Positions 12,106-23,611 of a DNA stretch of 64,000 bases are shown here, piece by piece. How positions within the stretch are numbered: the first letter of the stretch is position 1; each line of letters starts with the position of its first letter. This DNA is from Glandiceps talaboti. Lineage: Eukaryota > Hemichordata > Enteropneusta > Spengelidae. The notes below the pieces were generated by a model, which was not told the DNA's origin, searched no databases, and worked only from the letters and a program-made list of their open reading frames with translations. The stretch spans positions 167,001 to 231,000 of the forward strand of contig NW_027554291.1 in the NCBI RefSeq assembly GCF_964340395.1, written 5' to 3'. The position numbers and the translations under genes are program-made.

Positions 12106-14600
12106 AAACCTGTACACAACAGGTTTGGAAAGGTGTCGACCGGTTTGCGGTTTGGTTGGGTTTTGACAGTATTGTTTATGTTTTAACTAATTATGATCGG
12201 ATTTGACTGGTTTAAAACCGGTTTGGACAGGTTTTGACCTTTTTTGTCTTGTTTGCAATGGTTGTGGACCGGTTTGGACAGGTTGTGACCGGTTTGAAAT
12301 GGTTTTGGACAGGTTTGGACCGGTTTGGACAGGTTTTGGACCGGTTTTGATATGTTTGCACAGGTTTTGACCAGTTTTGATCAGTTTTGACTGGTTTAAA
12401 ACCAGTGTTGACTGGTTTTGATTAGTTTTGAATTGTTTGCACTGGTTTTCGACCGGTTTGGACCGGTTATGAAAGGTTTTTACAGGTTTTGACAAGTTTT
12501 GATCGGTTTTGACGGGTTTTGAGTTGTTTGCACCTATTTTTGACCGGTTTGGACCGGTTTGACCGGTTTAAAACCAGTGTTGACTGGTTTTGATTAGTTT
12601 TGACTTGTTTGCACTGGTTTTCGACCGTTCTGGACCGGTTTTGAAAGGTTTGGACAGGTTTTGACAAGTTTTGATCGGTTTTGACGGGTTTTGAGTTGTT
12701 TGCACCTATTTTTGACCGGTTTGGACCGGTTTGACAGGTTTGCACAGGTTTTGACCTAATTTCACTGGTTTTAAACCGGTTTGCGACAGGTTTTGACCAG
12801 TTTTGATCGGTTTTGACCGGTTTTAAACCTGTGTTGACTGGTTTCGATAGGTTTCGACAGGTTTGAACCGGTTTTGACAGGTTTTGACCAGTTTTGATCA
12901 GTTTTGACCGGTTTTAAAACGGTGTTGACTGGTTTTGATCAGTTTTGATCGGTTTTGACTTGTTTTCACCAGTTTTGGAATGTTTTCGATAGGTTTCGAC
13001 AGGTTTGAACCAGTTTTGACAGGTTTTGACCAGTTTTGATCTGTTTTCACCTGTTTATAACCAATTTGGAAGGTTTTGACCGGTATTGATATGTTTGCAC
13101 AGGTTTTGACCAGTTTTGATCAGTTTTGACCGGTTTAAAACCAGTGTTGACTGGTTTTGATCAGTTTTGACTTGTTTAAAACCAGTGTTGACTGGTTTTG
13201 ATTAGTTTTGACTTGTTTGCACTGGTTTTCGACCGTTCTGGACCTGTTATTAAAGGTTTGGACAGGTTTTGACAAGTTTTGATCGGTTTTGAAGGGTTTT
13301 GAGTTGTTTGCACCTAGTTTTGACCGGTTTGGACCGGATTGATAGGTTTTGATCAGTTTTGACTTGTTTGCACTGGTTTTGGACCAGTTTCGATAGGTTT
13401 TCGACCGGTTTGGACCGGTTTTGACAGGTTTGGACAGGTTTGGAAAAGTTTTGACTGGTTTTGACGGGTTTTGCACCTATTTTAGACAGGTTTGGATAGG
13501 TTTTTGACCGGTTTGGAGAGGTTTGACCTGTTTGCACAGGTTTTGACCAGTTTTCACTGGTTTTAAACCGGTTTGCGACAGGTTTTGACCAGTTTTGATC
13601 GGTTTTGACGGGTTTTGAGTTGTTTGCACCTATTTTTGACCGGTTTGGACCGGTTTGACAGGTTTTGATCAGTTTTGACTTGTTTGCACTGGTTTTGGAC
13701 CAGTTTGGATGGGTTTTCGACCGGTTTTGAAAGGTTTGGACAGGTTTTGACAAGTTTTGATCGGTTTTGACGGGTTTTGAGTTGTTTGCACCTATTTTTG
13801 ACCAGTTTGGACCGGTTTGGACCGGTTTGGACAGGTTTTGGACCGGTTTTGATATGTTTGCACAGGTTTTGACCAGTTTTGATCAGTTTTGACCGGTTTA
13901 AAACCAGTGTTGACTGGTTTTGATCAGTTTTGACTTGTTTAAAACCAGTGTTGACTGGTTTTGATTAGTTTTGACTTGTTTGCACTGGTTTTCGACCGTT
14001 CTGGACCTGTTATTAAAGGTTTGGACAGGTTTTGACAAGTTTTGATCGGTTTTGACGGGTTTTGAGTTGTTTGCACCTAGTTTGGACCGGTTTGGACCGG
14101 ATTGATAGGTTTTGATCAGTTTTGACTTGTTTGCACTGGTTTTGGACCAGTTTCGATAGGTTTTCGACCGGTTTGGACCGGTTTGGACAGGTTTGGACAG
14201 GTTTGGAAAAGTTTTGACTGGTTTTGACGGGTTTTGCACCTATTTTAGACAGGTTTGGATAGGTTTTTGACCGGTTTGGAGAGGTTTGACCTGTTTGCAC
14301 AGGTTTTGACCAGTTTTCACTGGTTTTAAACCGGTTTGCGACAGGTTTTGACCAGTTTTGATCGGTTTTAAACCGGTGTTGACTGGTTTTGATCGGTTTT
14401 GACTTGTTTTCACCAGTTTTGAAATGGTTTCGATAGGTTTCGACAGCTTTGACCAGTTTTGATCTGTTTTCGCCTGTTTATAACCAATTTGGAAGGTTTT
14501 GACCGGTATTGACTCTTTTTCACCTGTTTTGGTCCGCCTTGTATAGGTTTTCGACCGGTTTGGACCGTTTGGACAGGTTTGCTCAGGTTTTGACTCATTT
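12106..14600 (+). repeat. HOR unit 7, 2495 bp, ends type G2
   Basis: Duplicate of unit 5. The right part, from 13247, is also the start of a 6.9-kb segment found again at 28185, so this unit was involved in at least two separate duplications. It has GACTCTTTTTC near 14512 where the other copies have GACTCATTTTC. Confidence 0.9.
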
Positions 14601-17390
14601 AAACCTGTACACAACAGGTTTGGAAAGGTGTCGACCGGTTTGCGGTTTGGTTGGGTTTTGACAGTATTGTTTATGTTTTAACTAATTATGATCGGATTTG
14701 ACTGGTTTAAAACCGGTTTGGACAGGTTTTGACCTTTTTTGTCTTGTTTGCAATGGTTGTGGACCGGTTTGGACAGGTTGTGACCGGTTTGAAATGGTTT
14801 TGGACAGGTTTGGACCGGTTTGGACAGGTTTTGGACCGGTTTTGATATGTTTGCACAGGTTTTGACCAGTTTTGATCAGTTTTGACTGGTTTAAAACCAG
14901 TGTTGACTGGTTTTGATTAGTTTTGAATTGTTTGCACTGGTTTTCGACCGGTTTGGACCGGTTATGAAAGGTTTGGACAGGTTTTGACAAGTTTTGATCG
15001 GTTTTGACGGGTTTTGAGTTGTTTGCACCTATTTTTGACCGGTTTGGACCGGTTTGACCGGTTTAAAACCAGTGTTGACTGGTTTTGATTAGTTTTGACA
15101 GGTTTGCACTGGTTTTGACCTAATTTCACTGGTTTTAAACCGGTTTGCGACAGGTTTTGACCAGTTTTGATCAGTTTTGACCGGTTTTAAACCTGTGTTG
15201 ACTGGTTTCGATAGGTTTCGACAGGTTTGAACCGGTTTGGACAGGTTTTGACAAGTTTTGATCGGTTTTGACGGGTTTTGAGTTGTTTGCACCTAGTTTT
15301 GACCGGTTTGGACCGGATTGATAGGTTTTGATCAGTTTTGACTTGTTTGCACTGGTTTTGTACCAGTTTCGATAGGTTTTCGACCGGTTTGGACCGGATT
15401 TGACAGGTTTGGACAGGTTTGGAAAAGTTTTGACTGGTTTTAAAACGGTGTTGACTGGTTTTGATCAGTTTTGATCGGTTTTGACTTGTTTTCACCAGTT
15501 TTGGAATGTTTTCGATAGGTTTCGACAGGTTTGAACCAGTTTTGACAGGTTTTGACCAGTTTTGATCTGTTTTCACCTGTTTATAACCAATTTGGAAGGT
15601 TTTGACCGGTATTGATATGTTTGCACAGGTTTTGACCAGTTTTGATCAGTTTTGACCGGTTTAAAACCAGTGTTGACTGGTTTTGATCAGTTTTGACTTG
15701 TTTAAAACCAGTGTTGACTGGTTTTGATTAGTTTTGACTTGTTTGCACTGGTTTTCGACCGTTCTGGACCTGTTATTAAAGGTTTGGACAGGTTTTGACA
15801 AGTTTAGATCGGTTTTGAAGGGTTTTGAGTTGTTTGCACCTAGTTTTGACCGGTTTGGACCGGATTGATAGGTTTTGATCAGTTTTGACTTGTTTGCACT
15901 GGTTTTGGACCAGTTTCGATAGGTTTTCGACCGGTTTGGACCGGTTTTGACAGGTTTGGACAGGTTTGGAAAAGTTTTGACTGGTTTTGACGGGTTTTGC
16001 ACCTATTTTAGACAGGTTTGGATAGGTTTTTGACCGGTTTGGAGAGGTTTGACCTGTTTGCACAGGTTTTGACCAGTTTTCACTGGTTTTAAACCGGTTT
16101 GCGACAGGTTTTGACCAGTTTTGATCGGTTTTGACGGGTTTTGAGTTGTTTGCACCTATTTTTGACCGGTTTGGACCGGTTTGACAGGTTTTGATCAGTT
16201 TTGACTTGTTTGCACTGGTTTTGGACCAGTTTGGATGGGTTTTCGACCGGTTTTGAAAGGTTTGGACAGGTTTTGACAAGTTTTGATCGGTTTTGACGGG
16301 TTTTGAGTTGTTTGCACCTATTTTTGACCAGTTTGGACCGGTTTGGACAGGTTTTGGACCGGTTTTGATATGTTTGCACAGGTTTTGACAAGTTTTGATC
16401 AGTTTTGACCGGTTTAAAACCAGTGTTGACTGGTTTTGATCAGTTTTGACTTGTTTAAAACCAGTGTTGACTGGTTTTGATTAGTTTTGACTTGTTTGCA
16501 CTGGTTTTCGACCGTTCTGGACCTGTTATTAAAGGTTTGGACAGGTTTTGACAAGTTTTGATCGGTTTTGACGGGTTTTGAGTTGTTTGCACCTAGTTTT
16601 GACCGGTTTGGACCGGATTGATAGGTTTTGATCAGTTTTGACTTGTTTGCACTGGTTTTGGACCAGTTTCGATAGGTTTTCGACCGGTTTGGACCGGTTT
16701 TGACAGGTTTGGACAGGTTTGGAAAAGTTTTGACTGGTTTTGACGGGTTTTGCACCTATTTTAGACAGGTTTGGATAGGTTTTTGACCGGTTTGGAGAGG
16801 TTTGACCTGTTTGCACAGGTTTTGACCAGTTTTGATCGGTTTTGACGGGTTTTGAGTTGTTTGCACCTTTTTTTGACCGGTTTGGACCGGATTGATAGGT
16901 TTTGATCAGTTTTGACTTGTTTGCACTGGTTTTGGACCAGTTTCGATAGGTTTTCGACCGGTTTGGACCGGTTTGGACAGGTTTCGACAGGTTTGGAAAA
17001 GTTTTGACTGGTTTTGACGGGTTTTGCACCTATTTTAGACAGGTTTGGATAGGTTTTTGACCGGTTTGGAGAGGTTTGACCTGTTTGCACAGGTTTTGAC
17101 CAGTTTTCACTGGTCTTAAACCGGTTTGCGACAGGTTTTGACCAGTTTTGATCGGTTTTAAACCGGTGTTGACTGGTTTTGATCGGTTTTGACTTGTTTT
17201 CACCAGTTTTGGAATGGTTTCGATAGGTTTCGACAGGTTTGACCAGTTTTGATCTGTTTTCACCTGTTTATAACCAATTTGGAAGGTTTTGACCGGTATT
17301 GACTCATTTTCACCAGTTTTGGTCCGCCTTGTATAGGTTTTCGACCGGTTTGGACCGTTTGGACAGGTTTGCTCAGGTTTTGACTCATTT
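14601..17390 (+). repeat. HOR unit 8, 2790 bp, joint longest, ends type A
   Basis: Identical in length to unit 17, 14,938 bp downstream. It includes an unusual join near 15100, GATTAGTTTTGACAGGTTTGCACTGG, the variant GTACCAGTTTCG near 15360, and GATTTGACAGG near 15398. A run of seven T sits in GCACC-T7-GACC at 16867-16873. The type order across it is G2 to A. Confidence 0.9.
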
Positions 17391-17485
17391 AAACCTGTAC
17401 ACAACAGGTTTGGAAAGGTGTCGACCGGTTTGCGGTTTGGTTGGGTTTTGACAGTATTGTTTATGTTTTAACTAATTATGATCGG
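17391..17485 (+). repeat. Unit landmark: 8-bp hairpin plus AT-rich core (representative of 34)
   Basis: The landmark starts with AAACCTGT, loop ACACA, then ACAGGTTT: a perfect 8-bp inverted repeat over 21 bp (17391-17411). Monomer-like DNA follows, then a 38-bp segment (17448-17485) beginning TTGACAGTATTG and ending TTATGATCGG. This core fits the monomer poorly and is the most diverged, most AT-rich stretch of the unit. The landmark occurs exactly once per unit, starting at 1105, 2758, 4745, 6793, 8750, 11245, 12106, 14601, 17391, 19053, 20471, 22012, 23612, 25030, 26406, 27824, 29539, 32329, 33991, 36233, 37998, 39660, 41596, 43625, 45287, 47223, 49070, 50732, 53054, 55389, 57306, 58907, 60508 and 62425. 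The hairpin is unchanged in every copy I read. Between hairpin and core, three copies (from 20471, 25030, 27824) have CCAG for CCGG. A protein-binding or replication role is only a possibility. Confidence 0.9.
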
Positions 17486-18862
17486 ATTTGACTGGTTTAA
17501 AACCGGTTTGGACAGGTTTTGACCTTTTTTGTCTTGTTTGCAATGGTTGTGGACCGGTTTGGACAGGTTGTGACCGGTTTGAAATGGTTTTGGACAGGTT
17601 TGGACCGGTTTGGACAGGTTTTGGACCGGTTTTGATATGTTTGCACAGGTTTTGACCAGTTTTGATCAGTTTTGACTGGTTTAAAACCAGTGTTGACTGG
17701 TTTTGATTAGTTTTGAATTGTTTGCACTGGTTTTCGACCGGTTTGGACCGGTTATGAAAGGTTTTTACAGGTTTTGACAAGTTTTGATCGGTTTTGACGG
17801 GTTTTGAGTTGTTTGCACCTATTTTTGACCGGTTTGGACCGGTTTGACCGGTTTAAAACCAGTGTTGACTGGTTTTGATTAGTTTTGACTTGTTTGCACT
17901 GGTTTTCGACCGTTCTGGACCGGTTTTGAAAGGTTTGGACAGGTTTTGACAAGTTTTGATCGGTTTTGACGGGTTTTGAGTTGTTTGCACCTATTTTTGA
18001 CCGGTTTGGACCGGTTTGACAGGTTTGCACAGGTTTTGACCTAATTTCACTGGTTTTAAACCGGTTTGCGACAGGTTTTGACCAGTTTTGATCAGTTTTG
18101 ACCGGTTTTAAACCTGTGTTGACTGGTTTCGATAGGTTTCGACAGGTTTGAACCGGTTTTGACAGGTTTTGACCAGTTTTGACCGGTTTTAAAACGGTGT
18201 TGACTGGTTTTGATCAGTTTTGATCGGTTTTGACTTGTTTTCACCAGTTTTGGAATGTTTTCGATAGGTTTCGACAGGTTTGAACCAGTTTTGACAGGTT
18301 TTGACCAGTTTTGATCTGTTTTCACCTGTTTATAACCAATTTGGAAGGTTTTGACCGGTATTGATATGTTTGCACAGGTTTTGACCAGTTTTGATCAGTT
18401 TTGACCGGTTTAAAACCAGTGTTGACTGGTTTTGATCAGTTTTGACTTGTTTAAAACCAGTGTTGACTGGTTTTGATTAGTTTTGACTTGTTTGCACTGG
18501 TTTTCGACCGTTCTGGACCTGTTATTAAAGGTTTGGACAGGTTTTGACAAGTTTTGATCGGTTTTGACGGGTTTTGAGTTGTTTGCACTGGTTTTGGACC
18601 AGTTTCGATATGTTTTTGACCGGTTTGGACTGGTTTGGACAGGTTTGGACAGGTTTGGAAAAGTTTTGACTGGTTTTGACGGGTTTTGCACCTATTTTAG
18701 ACAGGTTTGGATAGGTTTTTGACCGGTTTGGAGAGGTTTGACCTGTTTGCACAGGTTTTGACCAGTTTTCACTGGTTTTAAACCGGTTTGCGACAGGTTT
18801 TGACCAGTTTTGATCGGTTTTAAACCGGTGTTGACTGGTTTTGATCGGTTTTGACTTGTTTT

Positions 18863-19052
18863 CACCAGTTTTGAAATGGTTTCGATAGGTTTCGACAGCT
18901 TTGACCAGTTTTGATCTGTTTTCGCCTGTTTATAACCAATTTGGAAGGTTTTGACCGGTATTGACTCATTTTCACCAGTTTTGGTCCACCTTGTATAGGT
19001 TTTCGACCGGTTTGGACCGTTTGGACAGGTTTGCTCAGGTTTTGACTCATTT
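18863..19052 (+). repeat. Landmark-proximal block with diagnostic bases (representative, type G1)
   Basis: The ~190 bp left of each landmark is conserved in all units and carries four diagnostic sites. Type A: GGAATGG, CAGGTTTGACC, TTCACCTG, CACCAGTTTTGGTCC. Type A2: as A but CAGCTTTGACC. Type G1: TGAAATGG, CAGCTTTGACC, TTCGCCTG, CACCAG. Type G2: as G1 but CACCTG at the last site. The block contains TTTATAACC (TATAAA on the minus strand) and the only GGTCCGCC motif of the unit; this copy has GGTCCACC, a CpG-to-CpA change. Blocks by landmark number: A at 5, 7, 9, 12, 18, 21, 24, 27; A2 at 1, 2, 4, 11, 14, 16, 30-34; G1 at 10, 13, 15, 19, 20, 22, 25, 28, 29; G2 at 6, 8, 17, 23, 26; number 3 is a hybrid. 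Confidence 0.85.
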
Positions 19053-20470
19053 AAACCTGTACACAACAGGTTTGGAAAGGTGTCGACCGGTTTGCGGTTT
19101 GGTTGGGTTTTGACAGTATTGTTTATGTTTTAACTAATTATGATCGGATTTGACTGGTTTAAAACCGGTTTGGACAGGTTTTGACCTTTTTTGTCTTGTT
19201 TGCAATGGTTGTGGACCGGTTTGGACAGGTTGTGACCGGTTTGAAATGGTTTTGGACAGGTTTGGACCGGTTTGGACAGGTTTTGGACCGGTTTTGATAT
19301 GTTTGCACAGGTTTTGACCAGTTTTGATCAGTTTTGACTGGTTTAAAACCAGTGTTGACTGGTTTTGATTAGTTTTGAATTGTTTGCACTGGTTTTCGAC
19401 CGGTTTGGACCGGTTATGAAAGGTTTGGACAGGTTTTGACAAGTTTTGATCGGTTTTGACGGGTTTTGAGTTGTTTGCACCTATTTTTGACCGGTTTGGA
19501 CCGGTTTGACAGGTTTGCACAGGTTTTGACCTAATTTCACTGGTTTTAAACCGGTTTGCGACAGGTTTTGACCAGTTTTGATCAGTTTTGACCGGTTTTA
19601 AACCTGTGTTGACTGGTTTCGATAGGTTTCGACAGGTTTGAACCGGTTTGGACAGGTTTTGACAAGTTTTGATCGGTTTTGACGGGTTTTGAGTTGTTTG
19701 CACCTAGTTTTGACCGGTTTGGACCGGATTGATAGGTTTTGATCAGTTTTGACTTGTTTGCACTGGTTTTGTACCAGTTTCGATAGGTTTTCGACCGGTT
19801 TGGACCGGATTTGACAGGTTTGGACAGGTTTGGAAAGTTTTGACTGGTTTTGACGGGTTTTGCACCTATTTTAGACAGGTTTGGATAGGTTTTTGACCGG
19901 TTTGGAGAGGTTTGACCTGTTTGCACAGGTTTTGACCAGTTTTCACTGGTTTTAAACCGGTTTGCGACAGGTTTTGACCAGTTTTGATCGGTTTTGACGG
20001 GTTTTGAGTTGTTTGCACCTAGTTTTGACCGGTTTGGACCGGATTGATACGTTTTGATCAGTTTTGACTTGTTTGCACTGGTTTTGGACCAGTTTCGATA
20101 GGTTTTCGACCGGTTTGGACAGGTTTGGACAGGTTTGGAAAAGTTTTGACTGGTTTTGACGGGTTTTGCACCTATTTTAGACAGGTTTGGATAGGTTTTT
20201 GACCGGTTTGGAGAGGTTTGACCTGTTTGCACAGGTTTTGACCAGTTTTCACTGGTTTTAAACCGGTTTTGACTTGTTTTCACCAGTTTTGGAATGGTTT
20301 CGATAGGTTTCGACAGCTTTGACTAGTTTTGATCTGTTTTCACCTGTTTATAACCAATTTGGAAGGTTTTGACCGGTATTGACTCATTTTCACCAGTTTT
20401 GGTCCGCCTTGTATAGGTTTTCGACCGGTTTGGACCGTTTGGACAGGTTTGCTCAGGTTTTGACTCATTT
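19053..20470 (+). repeat. HOR unit 10, 1418 bp, ends type A2
   Basis: One of three 1418-bp units (10, 13, 15), all running from G1 to A2. They share the join TTTTAAACCGGTTTTGACTTG (near 20265), which skips part of a ~300-bp block, and GATACG for GATAGG near 20045. CTTTGACTAG near 20312 is shared only with unit 15. Confidence 0.9.
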
Positions 20471-22011
20471 AAACCTGTACACAACAGGTTTGGAAAGGTG
20501 TCGACCAGTTTGCGGTTTGGTTGGGTTTTGACAGTATTGTTTATGTTTTAACTAATTATGATCGGATTTGACTGGTTTAAAACCGGTTTGGACAGGTTTT
20601 GACCTTTTTTGTCTTGTTTGCAATGGTTGTGGACCGGTTTGGACAGGTTGTGACCGGTTTGAAATGGTTTTGGACAGGTTTGGACCGGTTTGGACAGGTT
20701 TTGGACCGGTTTTGATATGTTTGCACAGGTTTTGACCAGTTTTGATCAGTTTTGACTGGTTTAAAACCAGTGTTGACTGGTTTTGATTAGTTTTGAATTG
20801 TTTGCACTGGTTTTCGACCGGTTTGGACCGGTTATGAAAGGTTTGGACAGGTTTTGACAAGTTTTGATCGGTTTTGACGGGTTTTGAGTTGTTTGCACCT
20901 AGTTTTGACCGGTTTGGACCGGATTGATAGGTTTTGATCAGTTTTGACTTGTTTGCACTGGTTTTGTACCAGTTTCGATAGGTTTTCGACCGGTTTGGAC
21001 CGGATTTGACAGGTTTGGACAGGTTTGGAAAGTTTTGACTGGTTTTGACGGGTTTTGCACCTATTTTAGACAGGTTTGGATAGGTTTTTGACCGGTTTGG
21101 AGAGGTTTGACCTGTTTGCACAGGTTTTGACCAGTTTTCACTGGTTTTAAACCGGTTTGCGACAGGTTTTGACCAGTTTTGATCGGTTTTGACGGGTTTT
21201 GAGTTGTTTGCACCTAGTTTTGACCGGTTTGGACCGGATTGATACGTTTTGATCAGTTTTGACTTGTTTGCACTGGTTTTGGACCAGTTTCGATAGGTTT
21301 TCGACCGGTTTGGACCGGTTTTGACAGGTTTGGACAGGTTTGGAAAAGTTTTGACTGGTTTTGACGGGTTTTGCACCTATTTTAGACAGGTTTGGATAGG
21401 TTTTTGACCGGTTTGGAGAGGTTTGACCTGTTTGCACAGGTTTTGACCAGTTTTGATCGGTTTTGACGGGTTTTGAGTTGTTTGCACCTTTTTTTGACCG
21501 GTTTGGACCGGATTGATAGGTTTTGATCAGTTTTGACTTGTTTGCACTGGTTTTGGACCAGTTTCGATAGGTTTTCGACCGGTTTGGACCGGTTTGGACA
21601 GGTTTCGACAGGTTTGGAAAAGTTTTGACTGGTTTTGACGGGTTTTGCACCTATTTTAGACAGGTTTGGATAGGTTTTTGACCGGTTTGGAGAGGTTTGA
21701 CCTGTTTGCACAGGTTTTGACCAGTTTTCACTGGTTTTAAACCGGTTTGCGACAGGTTTTGACCAGTTTTGATCGGTTTTAAACCGGTGTTGACTGGTTT
21801 TGATCGGTTTTGACTTGTTTTCACCAGTTTTGGAATGGTTTCGATAGGTTTCGACAGGTTTGACCAGTTTTGATCTGTTTTCACCTGTTTATAACCAATT
21901 TGGAAGGTTTTGACCGGTATTGACTCATTTTCACCAGTTTTGGTCCGCCTTGTATAGGTTTTCGACCGGTTTGGACCGTTTGGACAGGTTTGCTCAGGTT
22001 TTGACTCATTT
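20471..22011 (+). repeat. HOR unit 11, 1541 bp, ends type A
   Basis: Begins with the CCAG landmark variant inherited from the 1418-bp class and ends like the 1662-bp class. Near 20990 it passes through the GATTTGACAGG variant and near 21487 through a T7 run. It forms the boundary between the two halves of the 4621-bp duplication. Confidence 0.88.
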
Positions 22012-23611
22012 AAACCTGTACACAACAGGTTTGGAAAGGTGTCGACCGGTTTGCGGTTTGGTTGGGTTTTGACAGTATTGTTTATGTTTTAACTAATTAT
22101 GATCGGATTTGACTGGTTTAAAACCGGTTTGGACAGGTTTTGACCTTTTTTGTCTTGTTTGCAATGGTTGTGGACCGGTTTGGACAGGTTGTGACCGGTT
22201 TGAAATGGTTTTGGACAGGTTTGGACCGGTTTGGACAGGTTTTGGACCGGTTTTGATATGTTTGCACAGGTTTTGACCAGTTTTGATCAGTTTTGACTGG
22301 TTTAAAACCAGTGTTGACTGGTTTTGATTAGTTTTGAATTGTTTGCACTGGTTTTCGACCGGTTTGGACCGGTTATGAAAGGTTTGGACAGGTTTTGACA
22401 AGTTTTGATCGGTTTTGACGGGTTTTGAGTTGTTTGCACCTATTTTTGACCGGTTTGGACCGGTTTGACCGGTTTAAAACCAGTGTTGACTGGTTTTGAT
22501 TAGTTTTGACTTGTTTGCACTGGTTTTCGACCGTTCTGGACCGGTTTTGAAAGGTTTGGACAGGTTTTGACAAGTTTTGATCGGTTTTGACGGGTTTTGA
22601 GTTGTTTGCACCTATTTTTGACCGGTTTGGACCGGTTTGACAGGTTTGCACAGGTTTTGACCTAATTTCACTGGTTTTAAACCGGTTTGCGACAGGTTTT
22701 GACCAGTTTTGATCAGTTTTGACCGGTTTTAAACCTGTGTTGACTGGTTTCGATAGGTTTCGACAGGTTTGAACCGGTTTTGACAGGTTTTGACCAGTTT
22801 TGACCGGTTTTAAAACGGTGTTGACTGGTTTTGATCAGTTTTGATCGGTTTTGACTTGTTTTCACCAGTTTTGGAATGTTTTCGATAGGTTTCGACAGGT
22901 TTGAACCAGTTTTGACAGGTTTTGACCAGTTTTGATCTGTTTTCACCTGTTTATAACCAATTTGGAAGGTTTTGACCGGTATTGATATGTTTGCACAGGT
23001 TTTGACCAGTTTTGATCAGTTTTGACCGGTTTAAAACCAATGTTGACTGGTTTTGATCAGTTTTGACTTGTTTAAAACCAGTGTTGACTGGTTTTGATTA
23101 GTTTTGACTTGTTTGCACTGGTTTTCGACCGTTCTGGACCTGTTATTAAAGGTTTGGACAGGTTTGGACAAGTTTTGATCGGTTTTGACGGGTTTTGAGT
23201 TGTTTGCACTGGTTTTGGACCAGTTTCGATAGGTTTTCGACCGGTTTGGACTGGTTTGGACAGGTTTGGACAGGTTTGGAAAAGTTTTGACTGGTTTTGA
23301 CGGGTTTTGCACCTATTTTAGACAGGTTTGGATAGGTTTTTGACCGGTTTGGAGAGGTTTGACCTGTTTGCACAGGTTTTGACCAGTTTTCACTGGTTTT
23401 AAACCGGTTTGCGACTTGTTTTCACCAGTTTTGAAATGGTTTCGATAGGTTTCGACAGCTTTGACCAGTTTTGATCTGTTTTCGCCTGTTTATAACCAAT
23501 TTGGAAGGTTTTGACCGGTATTGACTCATTTTCACCAGTTTAGTCCGCCTTGTATAGGTTTTCGACCGGTTTGGACCGTTTGGACAGGTTTGCTCAGGTT
23601 TTGACTCATTT
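22012..23611 (+). repeat. HOR unit 12, 1600 bp (1662-bp class minus 62), ends type G1
   Basis: Collinear with unit 9 at an offset of 4621 bp, except for a 61-bp (six-monomer) deletion near 23413, where GGTTTGCGACTTG joins across the gap, and a 1-bp loss giving TTTAGTCCGCC near 23540. The 1-bp loss is shared with unit 14 but the 61-bp deletion is not. Confidence 0.9.

Larger units (their letters stand above)
8250..14961 (+). repeat. Tandem duplication, period 3356 bp
   Basis: Copy 1 is about 8250-11605 and copy 2 about 11606-14961. At 11605/11606 the flank GACCGGTTTGGACCGG is shared by the three contexts (before 8250, 11606 and 14962), as expected for an exchange at a short homologous stretch. 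I noticed around ten base differences between the copies, so it is older than the 5627-bp event. Confidence 0.88.
17391..19052 (+). repeat. HOR unit 9, 1662 bp reference class, ends type G1
   Basis: First of five units of exactly 1662 bp (also units 18, 21, 24, 27). Every one of them runs from a type A to a type G1 block. It is the last unit with GAAAGGTTTTTACAGG (near 17757). I use it as the reference unit because its length is the most repeated in the window. Confidence 0.92.
13247..20118 (+). repeat. 6.9-kb duplicated segment, left copy
   Basis: Collinear with 28185-35056 at a constant offset of 14,938 bp, covering the end of unit 7, units 8 and 9 and most of unit 10. The left boundary is TTATTAAAGG, preceded here by GACCTG and in the partner by GACCGG. 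The right boundary lies where unit 10 short-cuts near 20118. Confidence 0.88.

Noticed and set aside
17448-17485. Bacterial-type promoter (TTGACA near the core)
   Set aside because: TTGACA-like words are part of most monomers, no properly spaced -10 box precedes a gene, and nothing in the window is bacterial.
17391-17485. Transposon or insertion-sequence remnant in the landmark
   Set aside because: It is only about 95 bp and shows no terminal repeats, target duplication or coding trace; the hairpin arms are only 8 bp. It is kept as an element of unknown role.
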